A stretch of 64,000 nt of DNA from Pandoraea cepalis (GTDB taxonomy: Bacteria > Pseudomonadota > Gammaproteobacteria > Burkholderiales > Burkholderiaceae). A program made the position numbers and the translations under genes. The DNA is taken from positions 1 through 64,000 of the forward strand of contig NZ_CABPSL010000001.1 in the NCBI RefSeq assembly GCF_902459665.1, read 5' to 3'. This document shows, in pieces, positions 34,797 through 43,554 of this stretch. The number at the start of each line of letters is the position of its first letter. Position 1 is the first letter of the stretch. The notes beneath the pieces were generated by a model. That model was not told the origin of the DNA, made no database searches, and was given only the letters and a program-made list of their open reading frames with translations.

Positions 34797-35150
34797 ATGG
34801 ATTCGCCCAAGCCCGCCCAATCAGTTCAAGCTTCCCAAGCCGCCGCGTCCGGTGCCAGCGACGTCTATTTGCGCCTGCTCGGTGAAACCGCCAAGATCGA
34901 CTGGAAGGATCTGGAATCGTTCTTCGCGCGCGGTGTGCTGCTGTATGTGGCGCCCGGCGTCGACCTCGTATCGGTCGCCGAGGCGGTTGCCAACGACGAT
35001 AAGGCCACCGTGTCTCAATGGCTATCGTCGGCCTTGGTCCAGCGCATGCAGGCGGAGCAAGCCGCCGATTTCTCCGCGCGCACGCCGGAGCTTTGGGCGG
35101 TGGTTGTCGCGCCGTGGGTGCTCGTACAGGAACGTGGCATCGTTGCATGA
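34797..35150 (+). CDS. DUF2288 family protein
   Basis: 117-residue small cytosolic protein. The core YLRLLGETAKIDWKDLESFF, ARGVLLYVAPGVDLVSVAEA and ALWAVVVAPWVLVQE-like end (PELWAVVVAPWVLVQERGIV) fit DUF2288, a family of unknown function in proteobacteria. The N-terminal 20 residues are Ser/Ala/Gln-rich and probably disordered. ATG 34797 follows TGGAG by about 10 bases; the frame continues upstream to 34650 without support. Confidence 0.78.
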   Translation: MDSPKPAQSVQASQAAASGASDVYLRLLGETAKIDWKDLESFFARGVLLYVAPGVDLVSVAEAVANDDKATVSQWLSSALVQRMQAEQAADFSARTPELWAVVVAPWVLVQERGIVA

Positions 35151-35204
35151 TGGCGTGACGCGCGCGCTGATAAACCCCGTCAACGCCTCGAATTCGCTAC
35201 GCCG

Positions 35205-35582
35205 TCATGACTCCGGAATTCCCGCCTCGATGAGGCGCCGCGTGCAGTCTTCCAACAGATCCTGCGCCACCGCCGACGCAAACGCATAGTCCGCGTCGAG
35301 CGATTCCGTCATTTCATGCGCCGTATACAGGCCGGCTTCGCGCGAGAGCGTGCCGGCCAGTTCGCGCGCGAAATCGTCGCTCAACGTTGAAAGCAGGCGG
35401 CGCTCTTCGAGCGGTAGCTGAAGCTTCGAGCGCGACAGCCACAGTTGCGCGAGCGTCGCGCCCTGCTTGTCGGTCATCCATTGCCCATGCTCGTAAAAGG
35501 CCGACAGGCGCTCGGCCGTCAGCGCGAACAACAGCGCGCGGCGGGTGTTGAAATTCAGACGAATCGGCGTGGCTTCCGGCAT
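35205..35582 (-). CDS. Conserved hypothetical protein
   Basis: 125-residue, mostly helical, soluble protein without signal peptide or membrane segment. It carries NFNTRRALLFALTAERLSAF and LEERRLLSTLSDDFARELAG, with a closing helix DLLEDCTRRLIEAGI. No family is recognised. Codon use and length look like a genuine gene, and it ends 54 bp from the convergent DUF2288 gene. It may follow the LysR gene at 35632 on the same strand, although each could have its own promoter. Confidence 0.65.
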   Translation of the reverse strand: MPEATPIRLNFNTRRALLFALTAERLSAFYEHGQWMTDKQGATLAQLWLSRSKLQLPLEERRLLSTLSDDFARELAGTLSREAGLYTAHEMTESLDADYAFASAVAQDLLEDCTRRLIEAGIPES

Positions 35583-35631
35583 GACGGCAACCGCAATGAG
35601 CGGACAAAATCGGGATCAGGGGGCAAAGGTA

Positions 35632-36525
35632 TCACGCGAAGAGGCGCAGCAGCGCATTGCGGGCGTGACGGATCAGGTCGGTCTCGTCGGCGCGTCCGGG
35701 CAGCAGGTGGAATTCCGCGCGCGGCAGCGGGGGCAGGCCAAGCGACGGTGGACACACGACGAGATCAGGGGTGAGCGCCGATTCATTCAGGCACGAAATC
35801 CCCAGCCCCGCGCCGAGCGCCAACTGCATGCCGGCCACGCCCGCCGCCGAGTGGGAGATGCGATAGGGCACGTTGTGCCGCTCCAGTACGGTGAGGACGA
35901 GGCTTTGCAGCGTGCATGACGGCGGCATTGTCACCAGCGGCAGTGGCTCACCCAGCGGCTCGCCCAGCGTCGACGACATCGCCCACACGAGACGCTCGCG
36001 GCGCACCAGCGTGCCCGGCGTCCGGTAGCCGAGCGCCTTCGCGCCACGGCCGATATCCTCGTTCATCAGACGCAACACCAACCCTACGTCGAAGTGTTCG
36101 CCGGTCAGGGCGGTGCGCTCGATCTGCGCACTTTGCATGGCGCTCACATGCAGTCGCAGGCGCGGGTAAAGGCTCGTGAATCGCTTGAGCACGCGGCCCA
36201 CGTCGTGCGGACGGTAATAGTCGGTGATGGCGATGCGCAACTCGCCATCGAGCAGCACCCCTTGCAGATCCTCGAACGCCGCCTCGGACAGTGCCGAGAT
36301 CTGCCGTGCATAGGTGAGCAACCGCGTGCCCGCCGGGGTCGGACGCATGCCTTTGCGCGATCGCACCAGCAACGGCTGGCCGGCGCGCGCTTCGAGCTTC
36401 TGAAGTTGCTCGCTGACCGTCGATTGCGACAGGAAGATCTGCTCCGCTGCCGCCGAAATGCTGCCGGCGTCGTGGATGGCGATAAACGTACGCAACTGCG
36501 TGAGGTCGAAGGCGCGGGGGTTCAT
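35632..36525 (-). CDS. LysR-family transcriptional regulator
   Basis: 297-residue LysR regulator. The helix-turn-helix occupies residues 8-66 (LTQLRTFIAIHDAGSISAAA, SQSTVSEQLQKLEARAGQPL). The effector-binding domain follows (GELRIAITDYYRPHDVGRVL). ATG 36525 is the expected LysR start; the frame runs on upstream to 36903 through the MFS gene region and is not used. It diverges from an MFS transporter gene at 36716, the normal arrangement for a local activator. The shared region contains GCATCG (36566-36571) and CGATGC (36588-36593) as an inverted repeat that could be its operator. Confidence 0.88.
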   Translation of the reverse strand: MNPRAFDLTQLRTFIAIHDAGSISAAAEQIFLSQSTVSEQLQKLEARAGQPLLVRSRKGMRPTPAGTRLLTYARQISALSEAAFEDLQGVLLDGELRIAITDYYRPHDVGRVLKRFTSLYPRLRLHVSAMQSAQIERTALTGEHFDVGLVLRLMNEDIGRGAKALGYRTPGTLVRRERLVWAMSSTLGEPLGEPLPLVTMPPSCTLQSLVLTVLERHNVPYRISHSAAGVAGMQLALGAGLGISCLNESALTPDLVVCPPSLGLPPLPRAEFHLLPGRADETDLIRHARNALLRLFA

Positions 36526-36715
36526 GGTGGCCCTTGCGATGATGATCCGGAAAACACGATATACGGCATCGAATTTTCCCGCTTTTCCGATGCAATGTCT
36601 ATCCGTAGGATGCGGTTCATGGTGGCCCGAACTGTGCATCGGCACGCGTCGGACGCCGCGACTCCCCCCCTCTTCCCCTATGAGCCGTGTGCCTGCGGGC
36701 CGCGCACCTTCACAC

Positions 36716-38080
36716 ATGAACGAACGTCTGTGTACCGCTCCCGCCACTGCCCGTCGGATGGCCCTGGCATCGAATGCCTCGAATGCCTCGAATGCCTCGA
36801 TGGCCCCTCGTGGCTTGGGCCGCAACCACCGCTGGAAGGTGCTGGGTGTTGGCGTGGCCGCCAATGCCAGCTTTGCCGCTGCGATGGGCGGCATTCCCGC
36901 CACCGCAGTGCAAATGCGCAGCGCCTACGCCCTGGCAAATAGCGATCTCGGCATCGTGCTCGGCATGATCGGGCTGGGCATCGCCGTCTCCGAACTGCCG
37001 TGGGGCATGCTTACCGACCGCTGGGGCGACCGGCGCGTGCTACTTGTCGGATTGATGGTGACGGCGTTCGCGCTTGTTGGGCTGGCGTTCTGGGGCGTGC
37101 CGACGGCGCATTTCGTCCCGTCGATGCCGATGCTTGCGGCGGGGATGCTGGCGATCGGCATCCTCGGTGGCAGCGTCAATGGCTCGAGCGGGCGCGCCAT
37201 CATGCGCTGGTTCCACGATCGCGAGCGAGGGCTCGCAATGAGTGTGCGGCAATGCGCCGTGCCGCTCGGCGGCGGGGTCGGCGCGCTGGTGTTGCCCGGC
37301 GCGGCGCAGCACTTCGGCTTCGAAGCGGTCTATGCCGGGCTGGCTGCGGCGTCGTTTGCGGCCGCGGTCGTAGCATGGCGGTGGCTGCTCGAACCGCCGG
37401 AGGCACTGCAGGAGGACGCCGGCAAGTCGGCGCGCGGGGAGACGGCCGCCGACGCACACGCGGCCGCAAGCTATTCGCCGTTGCGCGATGCCCGCCTGCT
37501 GAGTACGGCGCTGGGCATGGCGGTCCTTGCGACGCCGCAGATCGCGGTGCTCACGTTCGGCACGGTGTTTCTGCATGATGTGGCGCACGCCAGCGTGGCA
37601 ACCATCTCGCTCACGCTTGGCGCCGTACAGGCGGGGGCCGCCATCACGCGGGTGTGGAGCGGGCGCTTCACCGACAAGCGCCGCAACCGTCCGCAATATC
37701 TGCGTCTGTGCGCGATGGCGGTGGGGGCGGTCTTCGCCTCGCTGGCGCTGCTCGTGACGGCGCTGACGCATCGCCCGGAATGGCTGGCGCATGGCACGCC
37801 GTGGATGATCGCGCTGCTGATTGCAGGAGGTGTGGTGGCGTCGGCCTGGCATGGGGTGGCATTCACTGAGTTGGCCACGCTTGCCGGGGCGTCGCGTGCG
37901 GGAACGGCGCTTGGTATCGGCAACACCGGTGTGTTTATGACGATGTTCCTCACGCCGCTCGCGATTCCGCTGCTGCTGTCGATTGGCGGCTGGGGACTGG
38001 TGTGGGCCGGCGGGCTCGTGTGTGCCGCGCTGGCATGGCCGCTCTTGGTCTGGTCGCATCGCGGCCTGGCGCGGGCTTGA
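36716..38080 (+). CDS. MFS transporter with repeat-bearing N-terminus
   Basis: 454-residue twelve-helix transporter of the major facilitator superfamily. The loop signature GMLTDRWGDRRVLLVG lies between helices 2 and 3. The long central loop separates two six-helix halves, and GTALGIGNTGVFMTMFLTPL marks helix 11. The substrate is unknown. The start is uncertain: ATG 36716 has a weak context, and ATGs at 36680, 36761 and 36800 are in frame. The N-terminal tail contains three SNA tripeptides from a 9-bp tandem repeat (36770-36796). It probably responds to the divergent LysR protein. Confidence 0.85.
   Translation: MNERLCTAPATARRMALASNASNASNASMAPRGLGRNHRWKVLGVGVAANASFAAAMGGIPATAVQMRSAYALANSDLGIVLGMIGLGIAVSELPWGMLTDRWGDRRVLLVGLMVTAFALVGLAFWGVPTAHFVPSMPMLAAGMLAIGILGGSVNGSSGRAIMRWFHDRERGLAMSVRQCAVPLGGGVGALVLPGAAQHFGFEAVYAGLAAASFAAAVVAWRWLLEPPEALQEDAGKSARGETAADAHAAASYSPLRDARLLSTALGMAVLATPQIAVLTFGTVFLHDVAHASVATISLTLGAVQAGAAITRVWSGRFTDKRRNRPQYLRLCAMAVGAVFASLALLVTALTHRPEWLAHGTPWMIALLIAGGVVASAWHGVAFTELATLAGASRAGTALGIGNTGVFMTMFLTPLAIPLLLSIGGWGLVWAGGLVCAALAWPLLVWSHRGLARA
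36770..36805 (+). repeat. 9-bp tandem repeat in the MFS N-terminal coding region
   Basis: TCGAATGCC is repeated three times exactly (36770, 36779, 36788), followed by a partial copy TCGATGGCC. Because the unit is 9 bp, changes in copy number would add or remove the tripeptide SNA without a frameshift. Confidence 0.85.
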
Positions 38081-38179
38081 TCGTTCGCGCAGCCCTGGGC
38101 GCCAGGCCCCGGGCGCGTTACGTCTGTCAATGGCGGAAGCGCGTGAAATGGGCTCGACGCGTGCCACACGCTTGCCCCG

Positions 38180-39088
38180 CTACGGCAGACGCACGTTCGC
38201 CACGAGAAAGTCGAGGAACGCCCGCACGCGTGCGGGCAAATGGCCGCCCTGCCCCACATACACCGCATGCACGGGCTCCAGATCGCCCGGGTTGTAGTCA
38301 TCGAGCACGGTGACGAGCCGGCCGGCGCGCAGATCGTCGTCGACGTGGTAGCGCGAATGGCGGGCCAGCCCCAGCCCCTGGACCGCGAGCTTGCGCATGA
38401 TCTCGCCGTCGCTCACGACCATATTGCCGACCTGCGGGTAGTGCGTGATGCCGCCGGCGCCGTCGAGAAATGGCCAACCCTGCACCTGACGGTCGAAATT
38501 GAAGGCCATGACGTTGTGGTGAATCAGGTCGGCCGGCGTGCGCAATGGACCGTTGCGGGCGAGATAGTCCGGTGACGCCACCACATGCACACGACTCTCA
38601 CCGAGCTTGCGAGCGACCAGCCGGGAATCGCGCAGCGGGCCGGCCCGGACGGCGACGTCGGCGCGTTGCTCCAGCAGATCGACGACCGTGTCGGTGAGTG
38701 TCAGATCGAGACGGATCTCGGGGTATTGCGCGAGAAATGCCGGAATGACCGGCAGCAGATAGTGCGAGCCGATCGGTACGCTGGAATTCACCCGCAGCAG
38801 CCCGCGCGGCACCGCACCCGCCGCCGCTTCGCGCTCTGCGGCTTCGATGTCGGCCAGCACGCGCATCGCCCGCTCGTGAAAGGCCGTGCCCTCGGGGGTG
38901 AGTTGCAGGCGGCGCGTCGAACGATTGAACAAGCGGGCACCCAGACGCGCCTCGAGCCGCGCAATCAGCTTGCTCACGGCGGACGGCGTCATATGCAGCG
39001 CGCGCGCCGCCGCCGAGAAGCCGCCAAGCTCGACCACACGCGAGAAAACTTCCATATCGCCGGAGCGATTGACGTCCTGTCGACCCAT
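38180..39088 (-). CDS. LysR-family transcriptional regulator
   Basis: 302-residue LysR regulator. The DNA-binding domain spans residues 11-70 (MEVFSRVVELGGFSAAARAL, TPSAVSKLIARLEARLGARL, FNRSTRRLQLTPEG). The effector domain has the DVAVRAGPLRDSRLVARKLG pattern common in the large AaeR/DmlR-like group. It diverges from the MFS gene at 39269. The 180-bp gap holds TTGTGAC-N5-GTCACAA (39132-39150), a well-formed LysR-type inverted repeat, 44 bp from this start. Control of the neighbouring efflux gene is the natural reading. Confidence 0.88.
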   Translation of the reverse strand: MGRQDVNRSGDMEVFSRVVELGGFSAAARALHMTPSAVSKLIARLEARLGARLFNRSTRRLQLTPEGTAFHERAMRVLADIEAAEREAAAGAVPRGLLRVNSSVPIGSHYLLPVIPAFLAQYPEIRLDLTLTDTVVDLLEQRADVAVRAGPLRDSRLVARKLGESRVHVVASPDYLARNGPLRTPADLIHHNVMAFNFDRQVQGWPFLDGAGGITHYPQVGNMVVSDGEIMRKLAVQGLGLARHSRYHVDDDLRAGRLVTVLDDYNPGDLEPVHAVYVGQGGHLPARVRAFLDFLVANVRLP

Positions 39089-39131
39089 CGGCGGTGTCCT
39101 CCGGCGTTCCTGTGAAAGGGGATGCGCGCCA

Positions 39132-39150
39132 TTGTGACATCAAGTCACAA
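39132..39150. promoter_or_regulatory. LysR-type inverted repeat in the divergent promoter
   Basis: TTGTGAC (39132-39138), ATCAA, GTCACAA (39144-39150): perfect 7-bp arms. It includes the T-N11-A pattern of LysR operators and lies between a LysR gene and the MFS gene it faces. Confidence 0.6.
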
Positions 39151-39268
39151 ATCATGTTCCTTCGCGCAGTCTATTTCACCAATGCAAGGGCGTCTATATT
39201 CCGCACATTCGTGTATCGCCATTCCCTGAGTGGCCTGACCTTCCTTAATCCCGAGACAGGAGTCTTTC

Positions 39269-40462
39269 GTGCCTATCGCTCTCTATGCCCTGACCGCCGG
39301 TGCCTTTGGCATTGGCGTGACGGAATTCGTCATCATGGGTCTGCTGCTCAACGTCGGCGCCGATTTCGGCGTCTCGATCGCGGCCGCCGGCCTGCTGATC
39401 TCCGGCTATGCCCTGGGTGTCGTGGTCGGCGCCCCGCTCATGACCACGGTCACGGCGCGCTGGCCGCGCAAGACCGTTCTGCTGGTGCTCATGGCGATCT
39501 TCACCATCGGCAATGCCGCCTGTGCGCTGGCGCCGAGCTATGCGGCGCTGATGGCAGCCCGCGTGCTGACGTCGTTCGCGCACGGCACGTTCTTCGGCGT
39601 CGGTTCGGTGGTCGCCACCGGCCTCGTGCCGCGCGAGCGCCGTGCGTCGGCCATCGCCGTGATGTTCACGGGGCTGACCGTCGCCAATATTCTCGGCGTG
39701 CCCTTCGGTACTTGGCTGGGGCAGCACTTTGGCTGGCGCGCGAGCTTCTGGGCGGTGACGCTGATCGGTGCGCTCGCGTTTCTCGTGATCGCCGGGTTCG
39801 TGCCGAAGATCGCCGCGCCTAAGGATGCGGGTGACTGGCGGGCGGATCTGCGGGCGCTGGCACGCCGTCCCGTGCTGCTCGGATTGCTCACGACGGTGCT
39901 CGGCTGGGTGGGCGTGTTCGGCGTTTTCACGTACATCGCCCCGCTGTTGACCGAAGTCACCGGTTTTGCCGAGGGCGCGGTCTCACCGATTCTGTTGATC
40001 TTCGGTGGCGGTCTGGTCGTTGGCAACCTGCTGGGCGGCAGGTTTGCGGATCGTCGCGTGGTGCCGACAGTGCTGGGCAGCCTGCTGGCGCTCGCTGGGG
40101 TGCTGGGGCTGATGACGTTCGCGTTGCACTCGCACTGGCTGGCCATTGTCTTCGTGGCCCTGCTCGGTGCAACCGCCTTCGCGACGGTCGCGCCGCTGCA
40201 ACTGTGGGTGATGGAAAAGGCCTCGGGGGCGGGGGAAAGCCTGGCGTCGAGCTTCAATATCGCCGCGTTCAACCTCGGCAACGCCATCGGCGCGTGGCTC
40301 GGCGGCTTCGTCATCGAACACGGTCCCGGGCTGACGGCCGTGCCCTGGGTGGCGGCGCTCGCGCCGCTGGCGGGCGTGGGCGTGGCGCTGCTGAGCCTGC
40401 GTCTGGATCGTCGCGACGCAAAGCCATCCGTCGTGCCCAACTGCGAAACGCCCGCGTTGTGA
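39269..40462 (+). CDS. MFS transporter, DHA1 (AraJ/YdhP-like) group
   Basis: 397-residue twelve-helix transporter. ALTAGAFGIGVTEFVIMGLL in helix 1 and LLISGYALGVVVGAPLMTTV in helix 2 are typical of the DHA1 sugar- or drug-efflux group (AraJ, YdhP, NepI). GLTVANILGVPFGTWLGQHFGW in helix 5 is its signature. Start is GTG 39269, with CAGGAG 6 bases upstream. It is probably an efflux pump for sugars, nucleosides or drugs, controlled by the divergent LysR. The modE gene converges on it, with 27 bp between the stops. Confidence 0.88.
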   Translation: MPIALYALTAGAFGIGVTEFVIMGLLLNVGADFGVSIAAAGLLISGYALGVVVGAPLMTTVTARWPRKTVLLVLMAIFTIGNAACALAPSYAALMAARVLTSFAHGTFFGVGSVVATGLVPRERRASAIAVMFTGLTVANILGVPFGTWLGQHFGWRASFWAVTLIGALAFLVIAGFVPKIAAPKDAGDWRADLRALARRPVLLGLLTTVLGWVGVFGVFTYIAPLLTEVTGFAEGAVSPILLIFGGGLVVGNLLGGRFADRRVVPTVLGSLLALAGVLGLMTFALHSHWLAIVFVALLGATAFATVAPLQLWVMEKASGAGESLASSFNIAAFNLGNAIGAWLGGFVIEHGPGLTAVPWVAALAPLAGVGVALLSLRLDRRDAKPSVVPNCETPAL

Positions 40463-40489
40463 TCCACGCGCGGGCCCGACGCGAGTGCG

Positions 40490-41341
40490 TCAGGCCATGA
40501 CGCCCAGAATCACACTGGCGGCCGCGAACGCGGCCGTCGCGCCGACACCCACCGTCAACCCGCGAGCGGTCAGCGTGTCATGCGGCATGACGGCGGCGAG
40601 CCGGCTGCCGCCGGGCAACGCCAGAATGACTTCGGCCTGTCCCGCGTCGTCGGCGATGGCGTCCACCGTGCCTGAAAGGCGGTTCGCGGTGGCCAAACCC
40701 GCGAGATCGGCGCCGCGCGCGATTTCGATCCACGGAGCCTTGATGAGTGCGAACGCATCGCTGCCGGTCGCCAGCCCCAGCGTCTGCGTGCTGTGGTGCG
40801 TGAGCGATGCTGTGATCGCTTCACCGCCGGGCAACGTGAGCGTCACTTCGTCATTCACGCCGCAGCGCCGAATCGCGGTGACCGTGCCGTGCAACTGATT
40901 GCGTGCACTGGTCTGCAGTCCCAGCCGCGCGATGATGGGCCACTGCTCGTCGAAATGTTCCAGATCGGTCGCCACGCGCGCGAGGAATTGCCGTTGCGCC
41001 ACCTCCACCGCCCGGAACGCTGCCACGAGCTTCGCGCCGCGTGCGGTGAGGCGGGTGCCACCACCGCCACGGCCGCCCGTGCTGCGTGCCACCAGCGGTT
41101 CGCCGGCGAGCTGATTCATCGCATCCACGGCGTCCCATGCGGCCTTGTAACTCATGCCGGCGGCTTTCGCGGCGGCCGTGATCGACCCATGCGCGGCGAT
41201 CTGTTCGAGCAACGCAATTCTGGCGTGGCCGCCAAGCGACGCATTTCCACGATGCACCCAGAGCGATCCGCTCACTTGCAGCGCATCGTCCAGTCCATGA
41301 TGCGAAACCCCGTTAGGCGTTGAAGGCGGTTCGGAAACCAT
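40490..41341 (-). CDS. modE: Molybdate-dependent regulator ModE
   Basis: 283-residue regulator that binds molybdate and represses molybdate uptake genes. The N-terminal winged helix (HARIALLEQIAAHGSITAAA, KAAGMSYKAAWDAVDAMNQL, with STGGRGGGGTRLTARG) is diagnostic. Two C-terminal Mop/TOBE units follow. The first starts SARNQLHGTVTAIRRCGVND and the second starts LATANRLSGTVDAIADDAGQ. Length equals the classic two-domain ModE (about 262) plus a short N-terminal extension. ATG 41341 is chosen over the frame start at 41440. No modABC transporter is in the window, so the regulator is separated from its usual targets here. Confidence 0.92.
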   Translation of the reverse strand: MVSEPPSTPNGVSHHGLDDALQVSGSLWVHRGNASLGGHARIALLEQIAAHGSITAAAKAAGMSYKAAWDAVDAMNQLAGEPLVARSTGGRGGGGTRLTARGAKLVAAFRAVEVAQRQFLARVATDLEHFDEQWPIIARLGLQTSARNQLHGTVTAIRRCGVNDEVTLTLPGGEAITASLTHHSTQTLGLATGSDAFALIKAPWIEIARGADLAGLATANRLSGTVDAIADDAGQAEVILALPGGSRLAAVMPHDTLTARGLTVGVGATAAFAAASVILGVMA

Positions 41342-41630
41342 AAAGTTGTTTTCTATTGGACTTGGCAGGTAAGCGCATTGTAGAGGGCCGGCGGACCTGC
41401 GAACACCGACGCCGGACAGGGAAGCGTTGCCACGCACCAACGAAGCCGGCGCCGGATTATTCTTTGGGGGACGAATGGGGGACGTTGCTCCTCTACATTG
41501 AATTTCGCCGCATGCCCCCCCTGGCCGGTGAGTCGCGCGTCAGGCTGAAGTCCACGTCTGATACGGGTCCACCGGGACTGCGACGGTTGTCGAAGTGCCT
41601 ACTCACCTGACACAACAGAAACGGGGTGAA
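41342..41630. other. 289-bp region upstream of modE
   Basis: Contains the modE leader. I see no canonical ModE palindrome and no convincing gene in it. Confidence 0.4.
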
Positions 41631-41867
41631 ATGATGCGCGTCAGGAATATCAAGGAAACGGTTGACGGGGCTCGATACTATCGTCTGGTTCGCATGTTGC
41701 CCAACGGCAAGCGGCATCAGATGCAAATCTCTTTCTCCGCAGGTGAAATGCGCTTCAGACATTTTGTCGCGCGACGGTTGTGGTTGCTGCGTGCCGAAAT
41801 GCGTGACAGCACACGGGCGGCCGCCATGCCCACGCCACGCAGCAACATGCCGCAATTGGTCTTCTGA
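41631..41867 (+). CDS. Small hypothetical basic protein
   Basis: 78-residue basic protein of unknown function. The N-terminal half reads like a small beta-rich fold (RVRNIKETVDGARYYRLVRM, NGKRHQMQISFSAGEMRF). The C-terminal part is Arg/Ala-rich. ATG 41631 is used; the frame extends to a GTG at 41595. The ribosome site is weak (GGGGTG). It lies alone between modE and the EAL gene. It may be real but could be chance coding. Confidence 0.4.
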   Translation: MMRVRNIKETVDGARYYRLVRMLPNGKRHQMQISFSAGEMRFRHFVARRLWLLRAEMRDSTRAAAMPTPRSNMPQLVF

Positions 41868-41949
41868 CCGTGTTGCGGCGTGACGCAAGCGCCAGGCCGA
41901 TGGTCGTCACCGGTCGGGCGCTTTCGGTACGCGCCAGGGCAATGAGCGT

Positions 41950-43554
41950 TTAGCCTGCCTTGAGCGGCGTGAGTGGCACGACGCTCGCCGACGCCGAGTT
42001 CACCGACGCCGGGCCTCTGCCCGCGTGGGCTATCGCAAACTGTACCAACTCGTCGAACGCGATCGGACGCGCGAACAGATACCCCTGGGCGTAGGTGACG
42101 TTGCGTTCGCGCAGATAACTCGCCTGCATCTCGTTTTCGACACCCTCCGCCACGATGGTCATGTCCAGCCGCTCGGCCAGATGGATGATGGAATCGCAGA
42201 TATTGCGCGTGACCGTATCGTCTTCGGTAACGGGCAGGAACTCCTTGTCGATCTTCAGATAATTGAAGTCGTAGCGCTTCAGATAGCCGATGGAGTTGTT
42301 TTCGGCACCGAAGTCGTCCAACGCCGTTTCCACGCCGTGACGCTGGAGTTCCGCCATCACATGGCGCGCCGCCGCGGTGTCGCGAATCACATAACGCTCG
42401 GTGATTTCCGCGATCATCGGATACGTCTCGTTAAGCGGACCGTAAAGACGTTCGATGTCGTGCACGATGGTCGTGTCGCGCAAATGCCGCTCCGCAAGAT
42501 TGACCGCAATGTGAAACCCCTGCGGCAGCGCGCCTCGGGAGACATCGTTGCGAATCTGCTTCAGCAGCGAACGGGTGAGTTCGATGATCAGGCCGTTGCT
42601 TTCCGCGATCGGGATGAAGGCGTCGGGGCGCACGAGACCGGCCTCAGGGTGATGCCAGCGCATCAGCGCTTCGGCCCCGGCGCAGCGGCCCGTGGCCAGC
42701 TCCATCACGGGCTGGTAGTAGACCTTGAACTCATTGCGTTTGATGCCCAGCGCGATTTTCCGCCGCATGAACTGGGCCGGGCCGAGATGGCGGAACGTCA
42801 GGATGCCGAGCAAAATCGAGATCACCACGCCGAATGCCAGAAAGATCGGCGCCTGCGTGGCGATCAATGAGCGCGTCAGGGTGGCACTGCCGGCAAGCGA
42901 CGTCGAGAAATGGTCCGAGTCGAGCGTGACCTGAGCCCCGCGAGTGGCGATGCCGACGGATTCAAGCCGCGGGCCTTCGGACGTCAGCGACACTTTTCCG
43001 ATGGTCATCGCCGTCCAGGCAAGCTCGTTGGTCTTGACGCTATGCAACGACTCGGTGAGATACACGCTGTCGATGAAGCCCAGGACACCGTCGGTGGCCG
43101 ACGTCGGGATGAACAATGCCAGTGCGGGCGAATTGCGCACATAGGGCGTGCTGTCGACAAACATTTCGGGCGTGCCGGTCAGCAACGGCACGAGTTCAGC
43201 CGGCAAAGGCATTTCGATGGCCTCGTCGGAGCGAATCACCGACGAGCAATACATCTTCCCGTGGGAGACGAGCCAGATGGAACGGAAGTAGGGGCTGAGC
43301 GTGCCCGTGGCCTGCAACGAGCTGTTGACCTCGCCGCAAGCGCGGCCGACCCAGGGGACGGCGCCCTTGAGGGTGTCCTCGGCCGTACCGACAATGCGCT
43401 CGAGTGCCGCGCGCTGTCGTTGCGCTTCTTGTTGCAGGAACGCCTGCGACATGTGATGAACGCGCAGCCAGCCCAGGATCAGGACGACAAAGAGCGTGAC
43501 CGTCACGACGAGCCCGGTCACCAGCCACTGCACGACTCTGGAGTGTTGAATCAT
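41950..43554 (-). CDS. CSS-motif EAL cyclic-di-GMP phosphodiesterase
   Basis: 534-residue inner-membrane enzyme that hydrolyses c-di-GMP. Helix 1 is near residues 8-30 (VVQWLVTGLVVTVTLFVVLI). A periplasmic CSS-type sensor domain with Cys residues (GRACGEVN, MYCSSVIRS) follows; these cysteines can form a redox-controlled disulfide in relatives. A second helix (IFLAFGVVISILLGILTF) leads to the cytosolic EAL domain. Catalytic positions are all present: EALMRWHHPE, VNLAERHLRD, EITERYV, ETALDDFGAENNS, LKIDKEFL, VAEGVENE and YAQGYLFARP. It should therefore be active. ATG 43554 fits; the frame reaches 43632. No GGDEF domain is fused to it. Confidence 0.93.
   Translation of the reverse strand: MIQHSRVVQWLVTGLVVTVTLFVVLILGWLRVHHMSQAFLQQEAQRQRAALERIVGTAEDTLKGAVPWVGRACGEVNSSLQATGTLSPYFRSIWLVSHGKMYCSSVIRSDEAIEMPLPAELVPLLTGTPEMFVDSTPYVRNSPALALFIPTSATDGVLGFIDSVYLTESLHSVKTNELAWTAMTIGKVSLTSEGPRLESVGIATRGAQVTLDSDHFSTSLAGSATLTRSLIATQAPIFLAFGVVISILLGILTFRHLGPAQFMRRKIALGIKRNEFKVYYQPVMELATGRCAGAEALMRWHHPEAGLVRPDAFIPIAESNGLIIELTRSLLKQIRNDVSRGALPQGFHIAVNLAERHLRDTTIVHDIERLYGPLNETYPMIAEITERYVIRDTAAARHVMAELQRHGVETALDDFGAENNSIGYLKRYDFNYLKIDKEFLPVTEDDTVTRNICDSIIHLAERLDMTIVAEGVENEMQASYLRERNVTYAQGYLFARPIAFDELVQFAIAHAGRGPASVNSASASVVPLTPLKAG

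Noticed and set aside
41342-41630. Molybdenum-cofactor riboswitch or ModE operator before modE
   Set aside because: I could not see the paired elements of the former or the TATA-type palindrome of the latter.
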